Of a stretch of 64,000 nt of DNA, positions 23,001 through 28,783 are shown piece after piece. The number at the start of each line of letters is the position of its first letter. Within the stretch, counting starts at the first letter, position 1. The DNA comes from Pontiella desulfatans (lineage in GTDB: Bacteria > Verrucomicrobiota > Kiritimatiellia > Kiritimatiellales > Pontiellaceae). The stretch lies in the NCBI RefSeq assembly GCF_900890425.1, contig NZ_CAAHFG010000004.1, positions 62,001 through 126,000 on the forward strand, given 5' to 3'. The notes under the pieces were generated by a model. It had not been told where the DNA came from, searched no databases, and saw only the letters and a program-made list of their open reading frames with translations. Both the position numbers and the translations under genes were made by a program.

Positions 23001-23885
23001 ATTGACTCCGCTGGAGCAGTTGCCCTGATAGTCTGAAATCACATTGTTTCTTACTTCGCACCGAATCAAGGACAAGGGGGCGGTTGTATGAATTCCGCCG
23101 CCTCGTGGATTATGTCCGTAGTAGGTGTTTTCATTGATCGAGCAGTCTTCGAGAGTGACCGGCTGTGATCCAGTTATTCTAATACCAGCCCCATATATCG
23201 CTTGATTATTCTTAACCTCACAATGCCGAAGGATCGGGCTGGCGTCATTGATTCGAATGCCACTGTTTTGGGATTTTTCCACGATGCAATGTGTCAACTC
23301 GCTATCATTCGTACTTGCAACGAAGCTGATCCCTTGCCACTTCGTGGCTGCGTTGGTCGAGGAGAAAACAATGGGCAGGTCTTCTGTTCCAATAGCATTC
23401 AAGCCACCGAATACATTGATTCCAAAATTCCCAACGGCTTCGATACGCACTCCAGGTTCTATAACCACATTCACCATGTCCACATCGCATGTCAGCAGAT
23501 AGGGCGCCCCACTTGCATAAAGAGTCGCATTCGACAACGAAGAATAATTAATGGCTGACATTTGCACCGTCACCTCTGCAACGGAACTGGTGGCCACACC
23601 AAAGGCATTGCTGACCGCCACACTGTAGAATCCGCTGTCGTTGGTTGTGGCGTTGGTAATTGGATAATTTGTTTCCGTTGCGCCGGAAATCATTACCCCG
23701 CTTTCTAACCATTGGAAATAGAGAGGTTCTGCTCCGGATACCGTGATACTCAGCACCGCATTACTACCCAAAGCCACATATTGACCAACCGGATCCTCAA
23801 CGAGGACTGGAGCATTGCTCTGCGCAAAGCAGACTGAACCCACGAACAGACCAACCAACACGACCCAACGAAACATTCCCTTCAT
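8094..23885 (-). CDS. Giant multidomain secreted protein (5263 aa)
   Basis: The start is ATG 23885 after GGGAGG, giving signal peptide MKGMFRWVVLVGLFVGSVCF. Domains in order, with approximate residues: Ig-like (20-110); right-handed beta-helix closing with CIDAGS (115-510); two Ig-like (520-690); LamG/concanavalin-like (700-905); two Ig-like (915-1085); three MAM-like units of 168 aa (1090-1585); Ig-like (1585-1670); fibrinogen-like with GGGWTKL (1680-1850); several Calx-beta (1860-2285); CARDB-like (2270-2395); a carboxypeptidase-regulatory-like domain (2700-2795); a Cys-rich segment (3010-3105); a series of SbsA-like Big_5 domains (3700-4260); FG-GAP-like propeller (4370-4645); three C-terminal units with DPDGDGFATWQEYV-type calcium motifs (4650-5263). 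No sorting signal is visible at the C-terminus. It is probably a surface adhesin or matrix protein. It is one uninterrupted frame. Confidence 0.85.
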   Translation of the reverse strand: MKGMFRWVVLVGLFVGSVCFAQSNAPVLVEDPVGQYVALGSNAVLSITVSGAEPLYFQWLESGVMISGATETNYPITNATTNDSGFYSVAVSNAFGVATSSVAEVTVQMSAINYSSLSNATLYASGAPYLLTCDVDMVNVVIEPGVRIEAVGNFGINVFGGLNAIGTEDLPIVFSSTNAATKWQGISFVASTNDSELTHCIVEKSQNSGIRINDASPILRHCEVKNNQAIYGAGIRITGSQPVTLEDCSINENTYYGHNPRGGGIHTTAPLSLIRCEVRNNVISDYQGNCSSGVNATTYGGGIYSSSDVFMDNVEVLYNTASSRGGSENSRGGGIYTSKNLHATNCIFLGNNAGAGGCNIGNGARGYGGGIYCGSTLDLKNCIVVNNSTRISNGAGGGIYAGNGLIENCTIAGNNRPGGVRFTGSIVNSILWGNSSYQYTGGASVSYSCVQGIGAGNNNFSDDPLFVYGDGGDYRLMANSLCIDAGSTNHVSTSTDIDGNPRILAGSVDLGAYEFLVKPTDPPTIVELTAESYVALGSNSTLNIWAVGGEPLNFQWFFNGTNIVGATGTNYPIVNATTNDSGFYSVVVSNAYGSVTSSVAEITVVPPPVITQQPQSQTMLVGSPIVQFIVAATSITEIAYQWLKDGEVIPGANSAFYTISPIRTNDLGSYVVEVSNFAGVTPSMEAVLSDGGQPPTPCVQCPNGIVAWWPGDGNADNLVGTNHGTLYNGATNLQGIVAEAFSFDGANDYFAAPDSSLYSPHVGADGEMTVMGWIKVPSLPSSERPFIAKGTSGAWEYALYLKNDGSVRFSIWTLSGSGYAAASGGSVAPNQWHHVVGTLRKGQFARIYLDGVLVGEDTTFSGNTGDGTAPFYIGRRGDGYYFPGLVDEVMLFDTALSSNEIASVYAAGVAGMCKNALPPTILDNPDDQYVALGSNMTSSVVAVGTAPLDYQWLFNGTNILVGATNISLFVTTAQTNDSGFYSVVVSNAYGAVTSSVAEITVVPLPVITVQPESQSWPLGYPVSFSVVADSLSPETYQWRLDGMDIPGATASTYSITSLKTNHLGSYSVVVSNLAGITNSTTATLSSRDPVFNNPEGFENGLGDWQIDNGVWQVGVPTSGPGSAHSGSKVAATVLNGNYPDYTDSRLISPEIVLSSVSGDERLQFRFWQAFYYPFATHANDWGEVQVSSYNAGTGAWSSWSRLSVTATDRSSSWWSRIALDLTSYAGQRIRIGFLHTADSYNGAGWYIDDIEIWKGVPEMSSFEGFEDGWGDWHTDHGLWQIGVPSSGPGSAHSGSKVAATVLNGNYPDYTDSRLISPEIVLPSVSGDERLQFRFWQAFYYPFATHANDWGEVQVSSYNAGTGAWSSWSRLSVTATDRSSSWWSRIALDLTSYAGQRIRIGFLHTADSYNGAGWYIDDIEIWKGVPEMSSFEGFEDGWGDWHTDHGLWQIGVPSSGPGSAHSGSKVAATVLNGNYPDYTDSRLISPEIVLPSVSGDERLQIRFWQWYNYPTHTYANDWGEVQVSAYNGGTGVWSSWSSLAITAPSRSSSDWSRIVLDLTSYAGARIRIAFQHIADSYDGPGWFIDGIEVGTISVPQIISEPQDQMTLVGRNLSFAVVATNKYLLSYQWQYNGSDIVGATNDTLVLTNVQVGASGNYRCVVSNVDTSVNTRDAVLAVHDIVGSAQELYELGFTEDGEYLIDPDGDAGEEPFNAYCLMSLAGGGWTKLTSTVADSVLNTNPDTGREYLYVKNGTPLWYRTPVSDLVWDWNSGKDLYGTYYYSDGTSEGSFNITPSSEHQRYGVGGSSGPGNRYKCLVYYSSYKDPSIAHVQLCQDRPGIFGGSCAGPVTVYIREQPEPVIPELLLELAADEIAENAVGSDIRCIVSRGGSFSNDLSVAVASSAPDEISVPASVVISSNANSAVFYAVVHDDAVVDGDQTVDLMVSAAGYVASSGTIAVVDNEVPSLSMALSATNAVEGEVVAGTVTRDFVTDQPVTVYLQSSSDVQCTVPASVTIPANTGSVAFACTVVDDEIAEIDLDVLIHANATGFDSVDQILRIEDDDVPGAYLTLSPEEVSEGAGLFACMGTLTRFGQTNGEVRIQLQASEDDALILPSEVVLADGEESVQFAIGTIDNAVVDGHRDVLVSGGVVIDSCGCTGSPSDGGMIEANLRILDDDGATLSVSASPANMPEGRDAAGLLSITHNTTLTEPLSVAISHDQPDEVTIPTNAVIPAGASSIQVPVETLDDGVEDGGKLVSVYVDADGYSSGTTWLMVSDQNHPDLVVSNVLASVALTTGEELELSAVLANIGFRDAGAGLPLAIHCSPGNYVNSSTFMFEYQTEAALPMGSNLTITAQATAPLTPGDYRIAVVADPDKLVKELNDANNIAWSATLSVSPSYTASAETDVETAMDSDVIPITGSATLPDGMSPAANVDVDVYVVVNGIRRVISVQSDAEGLFETEFVPLPGEAGHYSIGACYPGLGSTVEQDSFEILGMGRTSSGHIIWDMTVGDVISNGTINIRNRSQAELTNLSVEILEVPTNCNLELTLPATLPGGSVIPLGYTVEATAVSEGSDYEKILIRITTDEGVVLEIPCWFYSECEHALLRTVPTRLDTTMTRDIPRLVEFSVYNAGAGDSGLVSVDIPSVDWMRVVGGQYIDNLTNGASATITLELKADESVPLNAPLNGSIAINAENADGIRVPFRFESVSDETGGLLIDVVDEYTYYVESSPHVSNATVKVRNPYTGATVAQGMTAPDGTFQVSDLPVGRYTVAVSANRHSSWNGVVEIAPGRTTAETVFLSYQAITYRWEVKKVELEDRYEIVLKTEYETSVPKPVVTIDVPKSLPDLDYGESHVFEAVINNHGLISAHEVSIILPEHPRYEFESMVSQISVLPAKSSVRVPVLMKRPADEPMSIALAEASDSDDTKPCSGIIKTYYVYYCAGWFVDGHWELAFSIPITYNHCKGSSSGSGGDGGSRWPTPIPPNTGGSGSVLPPHRDGGGNGEAGSQITVPGIPPLHEDSECDPCFGQLFKASTGCLPGVGMVWSVWDYLSCQREALNGNGSPWQCFWDYASGEVLGEIIGSLPGGSAISCVKSIFDAVAGCTRITTIPMGENGDIFAMQAFGDIYVLPASAADESGDDFEQISSYLEAYISFLDNNLDMTYFVFGDSKWRGEDYIGEFYGQFLAKLDGQTKKIAAQDLENLSSSFIGSKVESSDIIAFGERWNRSIDYWDAGYEYGYQLPVGWNTNFIDMAVVSNYASAMNDSMDFATAESFSNVVEMAEDAYTYVENFLEANRGSVCAKVSMNITQTATMTREAFEGVLTIFNGHETDAMQDVQLELRVTDENGDVCNDLFEISTESLVALTDIDGTGSLAGNTEGAATILFIPEHGAAPVYAKTYRFGGTLSYVDPFTGEQVVVDLFPVALEVNPCPNLELHYFLQRDVMGDDPLTEDVVEPMVPAELAVLVCNKGYGTANNFRIDSAQPQIVENEKGLLIDFALYNSALNGFEEAIGLEEVNLGDIGAQESALAQWWLTASLQGHFTSMDANFTHLNSSGNPDISLIESVDIHELIRSVEVDGHDLPSFLVTARDVKDLPDELYFPDGTIADVFHATTSASNTPVGIVSTSIVTVVAGDAGWHYASLPDPGGGNYEIVQIMRSDGSELPLRNCWLTDRTLPDGGDPVYEHRLHLLDEFGLSGTNTYTIEWEATDTNPPAVERFEGIASGEVLTSALDSIDVVFTEPIDPASFTVTDLSLRHQGSGIAVSNLNVSGIDELRYRIGNLAAVAVQDGYYELTVQAAGVTDPVGNPGTHGKSISWIAASMAPAVVEVLNLEEGAVVTNVDSIIVRFSEPLEPGSFTADDIALQGESISNLSVVVIDDLNTLYEVDGFSGSMESNGLYGLEIDTRGVESALGNTGLVVFALSWSIDRVPPEVVLVKEVPPAGLEGEYNIRLEFSETIPYDTVSLAAIDLLRDSVSVPGVAGTASLEKTDDATYLVSGLGALSMDDGHYEVVFNAGSITDIAGNPGVGFSSVSWHTDNTPPEELADLSISPDTGISDSDGITAVDAFSLAATLPETNLHVEVYEEVLVGDPSLLAELDPVSTLLDVPLSFDRGGHLDLLVRCSDAAGNTSDSRFPVFIDNIDLQAELSGVPEDPEVAVDALTIVFSDEIIEAEFTSASLSLTLDGTSLSVAGISIAKTGAREFEVSGLAATVGGTYELSVDLGGLHEKLSGRSGSGLVAVQWEHEAADAEPPYITDIRIDGLTNQIGYVYISKIDVVFSEAVNMPELIGNGLIENAVRIMDMQDGNPTGSVVTGADTFDWATQSNTLSWNLTDYEFSDGRKLFYADSRLIADLAGNALAVASNTPTVGFGVPSFTNSGTLATVEAYAAPVWYDFDADGVADLLVGEKATASNAMIRLYVNQGTTNTPSFVSYEHLMINDVPFTIPANGCLGVSFRLADLTGDGVDDLVTGRSDGSVWLYEMISQASNNWQTMDAVEIWSNTNSLAARAMVDVVDVDADGDQEVLLGRMDGGIQVLEYSIASNTCSAFSLIGADDVPLAVAGGRAAPSMMDLTGDAVPDLAVGDSGGDLWAHLGGANGLNSHAFRLADVPIGASRSRPFTSDVNTDGVVDVLLGMASGEVNLLQGVRPQNHAMEFEFNVVPIYKLTVTSGTGGHVDPEGEIIAFGGTYHIFNMVPEPYWHVEEVWADGIPKGAVSSYTFFDVQADGLLHAQFARNMVTNAPADVPEEWLAQHGWTNNLSAAVTNDPDGDGFATWQEYVVGSSPTNKSSKFRITEFRRLESGEFLVSWEPSVSNRQYRVMQAGAPGGPYAESLATVTGPANSATVSASNDCGMLRLQVEMKDAPPQWIVMAFAGDHGTISPSGLQYVTHGSNTLSFSLTPEEWYHVADVKTNGVSAGAMDSLVLSNITDNIGIRAEFALTMETNAPVDVSHRWLAEYGWTNDLATVVTNDADGDGFATWKEYLAGSEPTNKASYFRITQIRNLEGDLLVSWTPSVANRRYKLMQAPALGSPFSEVLATLEGPANSVKVPASLAVGMLRLEVELYQSPPKWVVLSTASGGGTISPSGIQYVTYGSNSLSFAIAPRAWHHTVDVVTNGISAGTPGLLELDNITDNILITAEFAPNMVTNAPVQVPEYWMANHGITSGFAAAITNDADADGFATWQEFVAGSEPTNAASYFRITRNEVVSNTWVVEWEPSIPGRTYTPVVMDLSGGTNTPLPEIQGPFNVVSNNIESASGLMKVDVQVSRPAE
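19417..20530 (-). repeat. 504-bp in-gene tandem repeats (MAM-like units)
   Basis: The block containing CCCGAATGGGCAGAACCCGG occurs at 19504, 20008 and 20512 (offset 504). The two central units are almost identical at the DNA level, and the flanking parts of the third diverge. Each unit encodes one 168-aa EGFEDGWGDWHTDHGLWQIG-type domain. Near-identity implies recent duplication or gene conversion. Confidence 0.85.
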
Positions 23886-23981
23886 CACAAGCCTCCCTAA
23901 CACCTAATCTCTGTTTCCCTACATTTTAAGTCCTGAATCAGAATCGCTAAACTCCATTTGGAATACGCTCAATATCCATTT

Positions 23982-25319
23982 TCATTCGATCCGCCGCGTC
24001 CGATAGAACATGGGAATATCGGCCGGGCTGATGACCCATGGGCTGGCGGGTTGCGGCGAGACATCCAACCATGTTTCCGACGTTAGATTTGTTGTGGATT
24101 CGAGTATGCCGCTGTATTCGAGCTGCAACTGCCCCGTCCCAATGGATTCGAGTTGCACATGGGCGGAGGAGTCAATCATGACGGCATAAACGTTGCCGCC
24201 TGATCCAAAAGCATCCGTTGTAATGAGCGCCATGGCTTTCCCCTGAGAAGCACTCAAACCGGTGATAAAATCCATTGCACCCGCAACATCCGGGGAGGAG
24301 TCGATCACGAACGGGGACCCGAGCATATTCCCATCGGAATCTACATACTGCCCGTATGAAATATCGTCCACTCCCACTCCAAAATCGCTCGCAACCCACG
24401 CAAGCAGAAAATAGTCGCCGTCGTGCGCAAGACAGTGACCAACAGACATCTCGTTTAATGCATCGGACACCAAGTCCAGCTCGGGGCCGACTAACGTACC
24501 GTTCGGTAGCACCATTCGACCCTTCAGGTCAATATTCCCTCCTGTATGACTCCAAGCCGTCATAAAACGGCCGTCGCCGTATGCAACATTCAGACTCTCA
24601 TAATAGAGTGAAGACGAGCCGAGCGTCAGTGTGCTGCCCATTGTCCCGTCAGATGAAACCAGCCTGCACTGAGGAAGGCTGTTCCCGTCCGAGCTTGTCA
24701 TCCACCCCACAAGGTACTGTCCGCCGCCATAAGCCACCGACGCAATATCGTTAGCGAATGAGATTTCAACTTGAGAACCCAACGCACCGGAGGAGGAAAC
24801 AAACCGCCCCTCTGTGCCTCCCCAATCAGTCCAGATCACAAAGAAATTTGTTCCATCGGAGGCAACATCGGGAAGATATTTATCCCCATCGAACGAAATG
24901 GCAAAAGCGCTGCCGACCAGCGTTCCCACTGTACTGATAAACTGACCGTAAACTTTGCCGCCGGACGCATGATCCACCCATACCATTAGGTATTTCCCCC
25001 CGCCAAAGGCCACAAACGGGGCTCTAAAGGGGGGAAGGTCGCCATCCGTAGGTGTGTGAATGAGTCGCCCGGTTTGGATCAAAGAGCCGATTATTAGGCC
25101 ATCAGAAGACATCAACTGAGCGCAGGCTTCATCTGCATTGCCGGAAGAGCCCCGGACTGCCACCAGCCAATTGCTCCCATCGGTGGCGGTAGATTCCGAA
25201 AACTCATGCACCACCGTATCTGCGACCGGGATCAAGGCGCTGACGACACGACCCTGCACCTGTCCGATAGAAACCACGAATAAACCAACCGATACCGCCA
25301 GACGAACTTTCCCCTTCAT
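23982..25319 (-). CDS. Secreted beta-propeller-like protein
   Basis: 445 aa from ATG 25319 after a strong GGGAGG site, with signal peptide MKGKVRLAVSVGLFVVSIGQ. The body consists of repeated blades of the type GGGKYLMVWVD...KVYGQFISTVG. The C-terminus (STTNLTSETWLDV...FYRTRRIE) is the short beta domain seen on other secreted proteins here. The ribosome-site and signal-peptide region resembles that of the downstream 5263-aa gene, and only about 100 bases separate them, so co-transcription is likely. Ligand unknown. Confidence 0.7.
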   Translation of the reverse strand: MKGKVRLAVSVGLFVVSIGQVQGRVVSALIPVADTVVHEFSESTATDGSNWLVAVRGSSGNADEACAQLMSSDGLIIGSLIQTGRLIHTPTDGDLPPFRAPFVAFGGGKYLMVWVDHASGGKVYGQFISTVGTLVGSAFAISFDGDKYLPDVASDGTNFFVIWTDWGGTEGRFVSSSGALGSQVEISFANDIASVAYGGGQYLVGWMTSSDGNSLPQCRLVSSDGTMGSTLTLGSSSLYYESLNVAYGDGRFMTAWSHTGGNIDLKGRMVLPNGTLVGPELDLVSDALNEMSVGHCLAHDGDYFLLAWVASDFGVGVDDISYGQYVDSDGNMLGSPFVIDSSPDVAGAMDFITGLSASQGKAMALITTDAFGSGGNVYAVMIDSSAHVQLESIGTGQLQLEYSGILESTTNLTSETWLDVSPQPASPWVISPADIPMFYRTRRIE

Positions 25320-25892
25320 CCCGAACCTCCCTATATGGCCTTACCTATAACTGGATACGCAGCAACCCATGGAACCTTTCACGACTTAGCTACTTATTTT
25401 TCTGTTTTGGTATCTAGGAAGGGGGTACGGGAAAACGCCTATGAAACAACGCACTTCCCCGCAAAACCATACCGCACCTCCCGATGATACGGGACAACGG
25501 TATCAGAAGATTATGACTACGACAAGGAATGCGATTCCCTTATTAAGACCGGCGCAAAATAATACATTATATATTTGATCATGATGTAGGAGATTCGAGA
25601 TCATGCAGCAGGGTGCTTGGAAACATCATTCGAATACCGATCTATTCGCTTTGGTGCTCCGGCCCTCTCAGGTGCCGGCGGCTGAATAGATGATTTATGT
25701 CCCGTATGCCCAACAGATCCCACTTTGTAAACCGCGCGCCGAATTCGGTGAACGTCCTTAGCCGGAACCGATAGTATAAAGTACTAAATTCTATCCGTGA
25801 TTTATATTGAATGCCTCCGAAAAGGGCGTAAGTAAAGTTCCAGTACAGATGGATTAAAGGAATCTGAGATAATCTAAAACAATCTTCTGCAA
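25320..25892. other. Gene-less stretch
   Basis: This AT-rich spacer separates the minus-strand secreted genes from the plus-strand four-gene group and should hold promoters in both directions. A 28-codon frame at 25603-25689 has a TAGGAG site but no recognisable content. No strong palindrome or terminator stands out. Confidence 0.45.
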
Positions 25893-26483
25893 ATGTGTAA
25901 TCTTCTAGAGAAGCTGATATTGGAAGAAGTCGGGGGGAAGAATACCGCGATTCATGCATACGACGGCATCATTTGGAAGATTCGCACTGGTTTCCTGACT
26001 TTGCTGTTTGTGGGCTGGTCGGTACTGCTGAAATCCATCGCCGATGATCCTGGGCAGCCGATTAATCGACTTGGGATCCTGTGCATCGCCATGCTGGTCT
26101 TCAGTTTGTGCTTGGCGTTGGGCGCATGGCTTGTGGACATAAACTACCTCCATCGCAAATACCGGGTCATTCTGGCCTTGAACTCACTCACAGACAAAAT
26201 CAAGGCGTCACCGGATGATTTGAGCTCCATACCTAATCGTTTGCTGCAAGTTTCGGGGGACAGTAGCGATAATCCCTATAAATGCGAGGGCTACAAACTG
26301 GCTTACAGGACAAGTCTGGGTGTGTTTTTCCTGCCCCCATTAATATTGTCTGTTGCCGCGGCTGTCATCATTTGCTTTGCGGGAAACGGCACTGCCCCAC
26401 TTAAACCAAACACATCAACGACACCATCCCAAATGGAGACAATGAATACGTCGGGGAACATGATCGATACGAACCACACATAG
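25893..26483 (+). CDS. Small membrane protein with two TM regions
   Basis: 196 aa. Hydrophobic segments lie at about 32-48 (GFLTLLFVGWSVLL) and 62-82 (LGILCIAMLVFSLCLALGAW), with a further one at about 145-165 (LGVFFLPPLILSVAAAVIIC). The first pair is followed by a basic HRKYR stretch. The layout recalls SLATT-like accessory membrane proteins, but no diagnostic motif is seen. It is followed after 12 bases by the helical protein gene, so the two probably form an operon. Confidence 0.6.
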   Translation: MCNLLEKLILEEVGGKNTAIHAYDGIIWKIRTGFLTLLFVGWSVLLKSIADDPGQPINRLGILCIAMLVFSLCLALGAWLVDINYLHRKYRVILALNSLTDKIKASPDDLSSIPNRLLQVSGDSSDNPYKCEGYKLAYRTSLGVFFLPPLILSVAAAVIICFAGNGTAPLKPNTSTTPSQMETMNTSGNMIDTNHT

Positions 26484-26495
26484 GAGGCAGAAAAA

Positions 26496-27050
26496 ATGAA
26501 CCTTTTTAGTGATCTTATTGAGGTGCTCAGCAAAGTCTGCAAGGGACTGAAGGTATTGACCGATTTAACCAAGAAAGAACGTGAAAAATATCGGGATGTA
26601 CTGGATGAGACATATCGCCTGATCGACACGACGCTCAATATGGTGATTATCCGTTTGGGCGACATTCTTCAAGAGGAAGACGATGTCTTTCTGAAAGGGG
26701 TCGAAGGCTTGGGCAATTATGATGACTGGATGAAAGCTGAACGCGAGTTCCGCCTGTGCAAGAGCCTCCGCGCAGCAGTTCGTGAAACCGAAACAATAAG
26801 AGACAAGCTCGCGGGGAAAATCAGTACTGCAGATTGGGATGCATTGCTAGGGCTGATGAATAATGTGCTTTGCACCGAAGGCGCGGTTGCGGGCTATATG
26901 TGCGATAAGTTTTGGGAGCTTTCCGACTCAGCCTATCAATCAGCCGATCTGGCTAATCTTAGAACGGGGGTAACCGATCTCCGCACAACGCTTGTCAAGG
27001 AACGGCAACAGCTTATCAAACAGGAAACTGAACTGTACGACATCCTATAG
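26496..27050 (+). CDS. Helical cytoplasmic protein of unknown function
   Basis: 184 aa with a strong GGAGG site 8 bases before ATG 26496. The sequence is almost wholly alpha-helical and charged (LTKKEREKYRDVLDETYRLI, and KERQQLIKQETELYDIL at the end), with no signal or membrane segment. No family recognised. Tight spacing to the membrane-protein gene suggests a joint function. Confidence 0.6.
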   Translation: MNLFSDLIEVLSKVCKGLKVLTDLTKKEREKYRDVLDETYRLIDTTLNMVIIRLGDILQEEDDVFLKGVEGLGNYDDWMKAEREFRLCKSLRAAVRETETIRDKLAGKISTADWDALLGLMNNVLCTEGAVAGYMCDKFWELSDSAYQSADLANLRTGVTDLRTTLVKERQQLIKQETELYDIL

Positions 27051-27109
27051 CAGAATATTGTTTTCTCTAGGTTGGCATGGTTGCAATACAGGATAAAGGG
27101 TTCGGGGCC

Positions 27110-27961
27110 ATGGGAAAGCAATCATCGTCGGAAATCGAACACTGCACCGATATTCTGGAGAAAACACGGGGATTGTTGGTGATCTCGGGTGCTGGGATCT
27201 CCGCCGAAAGCGGCATACCCACTTACCGCGGCCCCGGTGGCATCTACGAGAATAACCCCGGACTACCACCGATGCTCAGCGCGGAAGGGCTGGCCAAAGA
27301 TCCCGACCGCATCTGGAACCATTTCAACGAACTCCGCACACTCGTTGCCGGAGCGCAACCCAACCCGGCACACCGCATCCTGGCAAAATGGGAAACCGAA
27401 CAACGTTTCCCCCGAATGCTGATAGCCACGCAAAACATTGATGGACTGCACCAGAAGGCCGGCAGCGGGCGGGTCAGCGAGCTCCACGGCAGCATGTGGC
27501 AGATGGCCTGCCCACGCACGGTCGATTATGCGGAAGACGAACAGTTCTCGGACGATTTTTCCGAAATGATGTCATCCGGAGGAAACGCCGACATCCTGCG
27601 GCGCTGGAGCGAGGAGAATAACCGCACCATCTGGAACGATCACCAAGTTCCGTTCTCCACCATTCCGCCCTACACCGATCCGGCAATTCGCCCCAACGTG
27701 CTCTTCTTCAACGAAGATTACGGAAACCGCCTCCTTTGGGTGGAGGACTTCATCCGGAAAGGCGTGGATACGGTGCTCGTAGTCGGCTGTTCCGGCGGAG
27801 TTGCCGTTCTGGATCGCCTGCTCAGACAATGCCGCAAAGAGAATCCCGCCTGCTCGATCATCAACATTAATCCCCACCAGGACTGCATTGAACACGCCCA
27901 TACCTTCATTCATATGCAAGCCGGTTCTGCCATGGAACAAATCCAAACCTGCCTGAAATGA
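27110..27961 (+). CDS. Sirtuin-type NAD-dependent deacylase (SIR2 family)
   Basis: 283 aa from ATG 27110; ATG 27077 would add 11 residues. The Rossmann NAD site reads ISGAGISAESGIPTYRGPGG. TQNIDGLHQKAGS and ELHGSMWQMAC carry the catalytic His. GCSGG occurs near the C-terminus. The usual two C-x-x-C zinc pairs are not present: only one Cys follows the catalytic His, and the WFGE-type motif is replaced by LFFNEDY. It may therefore be a zinc-less or divergent sirtuin. Its stop overlaps the next start (ATGA), implying translational coupling to the VanY-type gene. Confidence 0.85.
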   Translation: MGKQSSSEIEHCTDILEKTRGLLVISGAGISAESGIPTYRGPGGIYENNPGLPPMLSAEGLAKDPDRIWNHFNELRTLVAGAQPNPAHRILAKWETEQRFPRMLIATQNIDGLHQKAGSGRVSELHGSMWQMACPRTVDYAEDEQFSDDFSEMMSSGGNADILRRWSEENNRTIWNDHQVPFSTIPPYTDPAIRPNVLFFNEDYGNRLLWVEDFIRKGVDTVLVVGCSGGVAVLDRLLRQCRKENPACSIININPHQDCIEHAHTFIHMQAGSAMEQIQTCLK

Positions 27962-28458
27962 AAACCCCCCTACCCATTTTCACCGAAGAGAAAAATCTTA
28001 TGGAACTCGAAGACGAGGGCCGCACCTTCCTGCTCCAGCCCAACACCGCCGAGTCCTGGAAGGCGATGAAGGCCAAAGCCGCAAGCGACGGCATCCATCT
28101 ATATATGGTCTCCGCCTTTCGCAGCATCGAACGCCAATCCCAAATCATCGAAAACAAAAAGGCCAAGGGTATCCCGGACGACGAAATCTATGCCGTGAGC
28201 GCTCCGCCCGGTCGTAGTGAGCACCACACCGGCCGCGCCATCGACCTCAACACCGTCGATTGCCCCGTGTTGGAAGAAGAATTCGAAGACACGCCGGCCT
28301 TCGAATGGTTGCGGGAAAATGCCGCCAGCTTTGGTTTCACCCTTAGTTACCCGCGCAATAATCCATACGGAATCGCCTACGAACCTTGGCACTGGAAATT
28401 TAGAGGGAACCAAGCATTCGAGACAGCTCGTCAAAGTACCGAATCGGAACCACGATGA
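27958..28458 (+). CDS. VanY/LdcB-type D-Ala-D-Ala carboxypeptidase domain protein
   Basis: 166 aa. It shows the peptidase M15B pattern: VSAFRSIERQ, the zinc motif SEHHTGRAIDLNT (S-x-H-x-x-G-x-A-x-D) and EPWHWKF with the final His ligand. No signal peptide or membrane anchor is visible, which is unusual for an enzyme expected to trim peptidoglycan stem peptides. Either export is lost or the substrate is cytoplasmic. It is translationally coupled to the sirtuin gene. Confidence 0.82.
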   Translation: MKTPLPIFTEEKNLMELEDEGRTFLLQPNTAESWKAMKAKAASDGIHLYMVSAFRSIERQSQIIENKKAKGIPDDEIYAVSAPPGRSEHHTGRAIDLNTVDCPVLEEEFEDTPAFEWLRENAASFGFTLSYPRNNPYGIAYEPWHWKFRGNQAFETARQSTESEPR

Positions 28459-28783
28459 ATCCGATGATCACCAGCACATGGTAATACTTGCAAAACCTGT
28501 CGAAAAATCGGGGCTTTGACCTCAGCAAAAAGGGCCGAACAAACAGCGTTGATCTTGGGCCTGTGGCCCGCGCCCCTCTCGACATATTCTACAACTACAT
28601 GACACATTACACGAATGCACACTAAACCACTGATCGAAACTTTTAGATTCTGACCATGGTGGCTTGTTTGTTCGAAACAACTGTGGCAGAAGTAAAAATA
28701 TAAAGAAACATGTCGCCTTGTATTCAAAGAATAGACATAGCGCATTTTATTAAGAGGTTCTTGCCTAAAGGAGTATGACAGCC
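28459..28783. other. Gene-less stretch upstream of the repeat protein
   Basis: It contains the leader of the 2180-aa gene, ending in AAAGGAG. A weak 61-codon reverse frame at 28400-28585 has one hydrophobic segment and no ribosome site, and is not called. No other structure was seen. Confidence 0.4.

Noticed and set aside
25603-25689. 28-codon frame with a TAGGAG site
   Set aside because: Too short, with no recognisable content or context.
25642-25959. Reverse 105-codon frame upstream of the membrane-protein gene
   Set aside because: Starts inside the membrane-protein gene, has no ribosome site and no recognisable domain.
28400-28585. 61-codon reverse frame with one hydrophobic stretch
   Set aside because: Overlaps the VanY gene end, with no ribosome site; could be chance.
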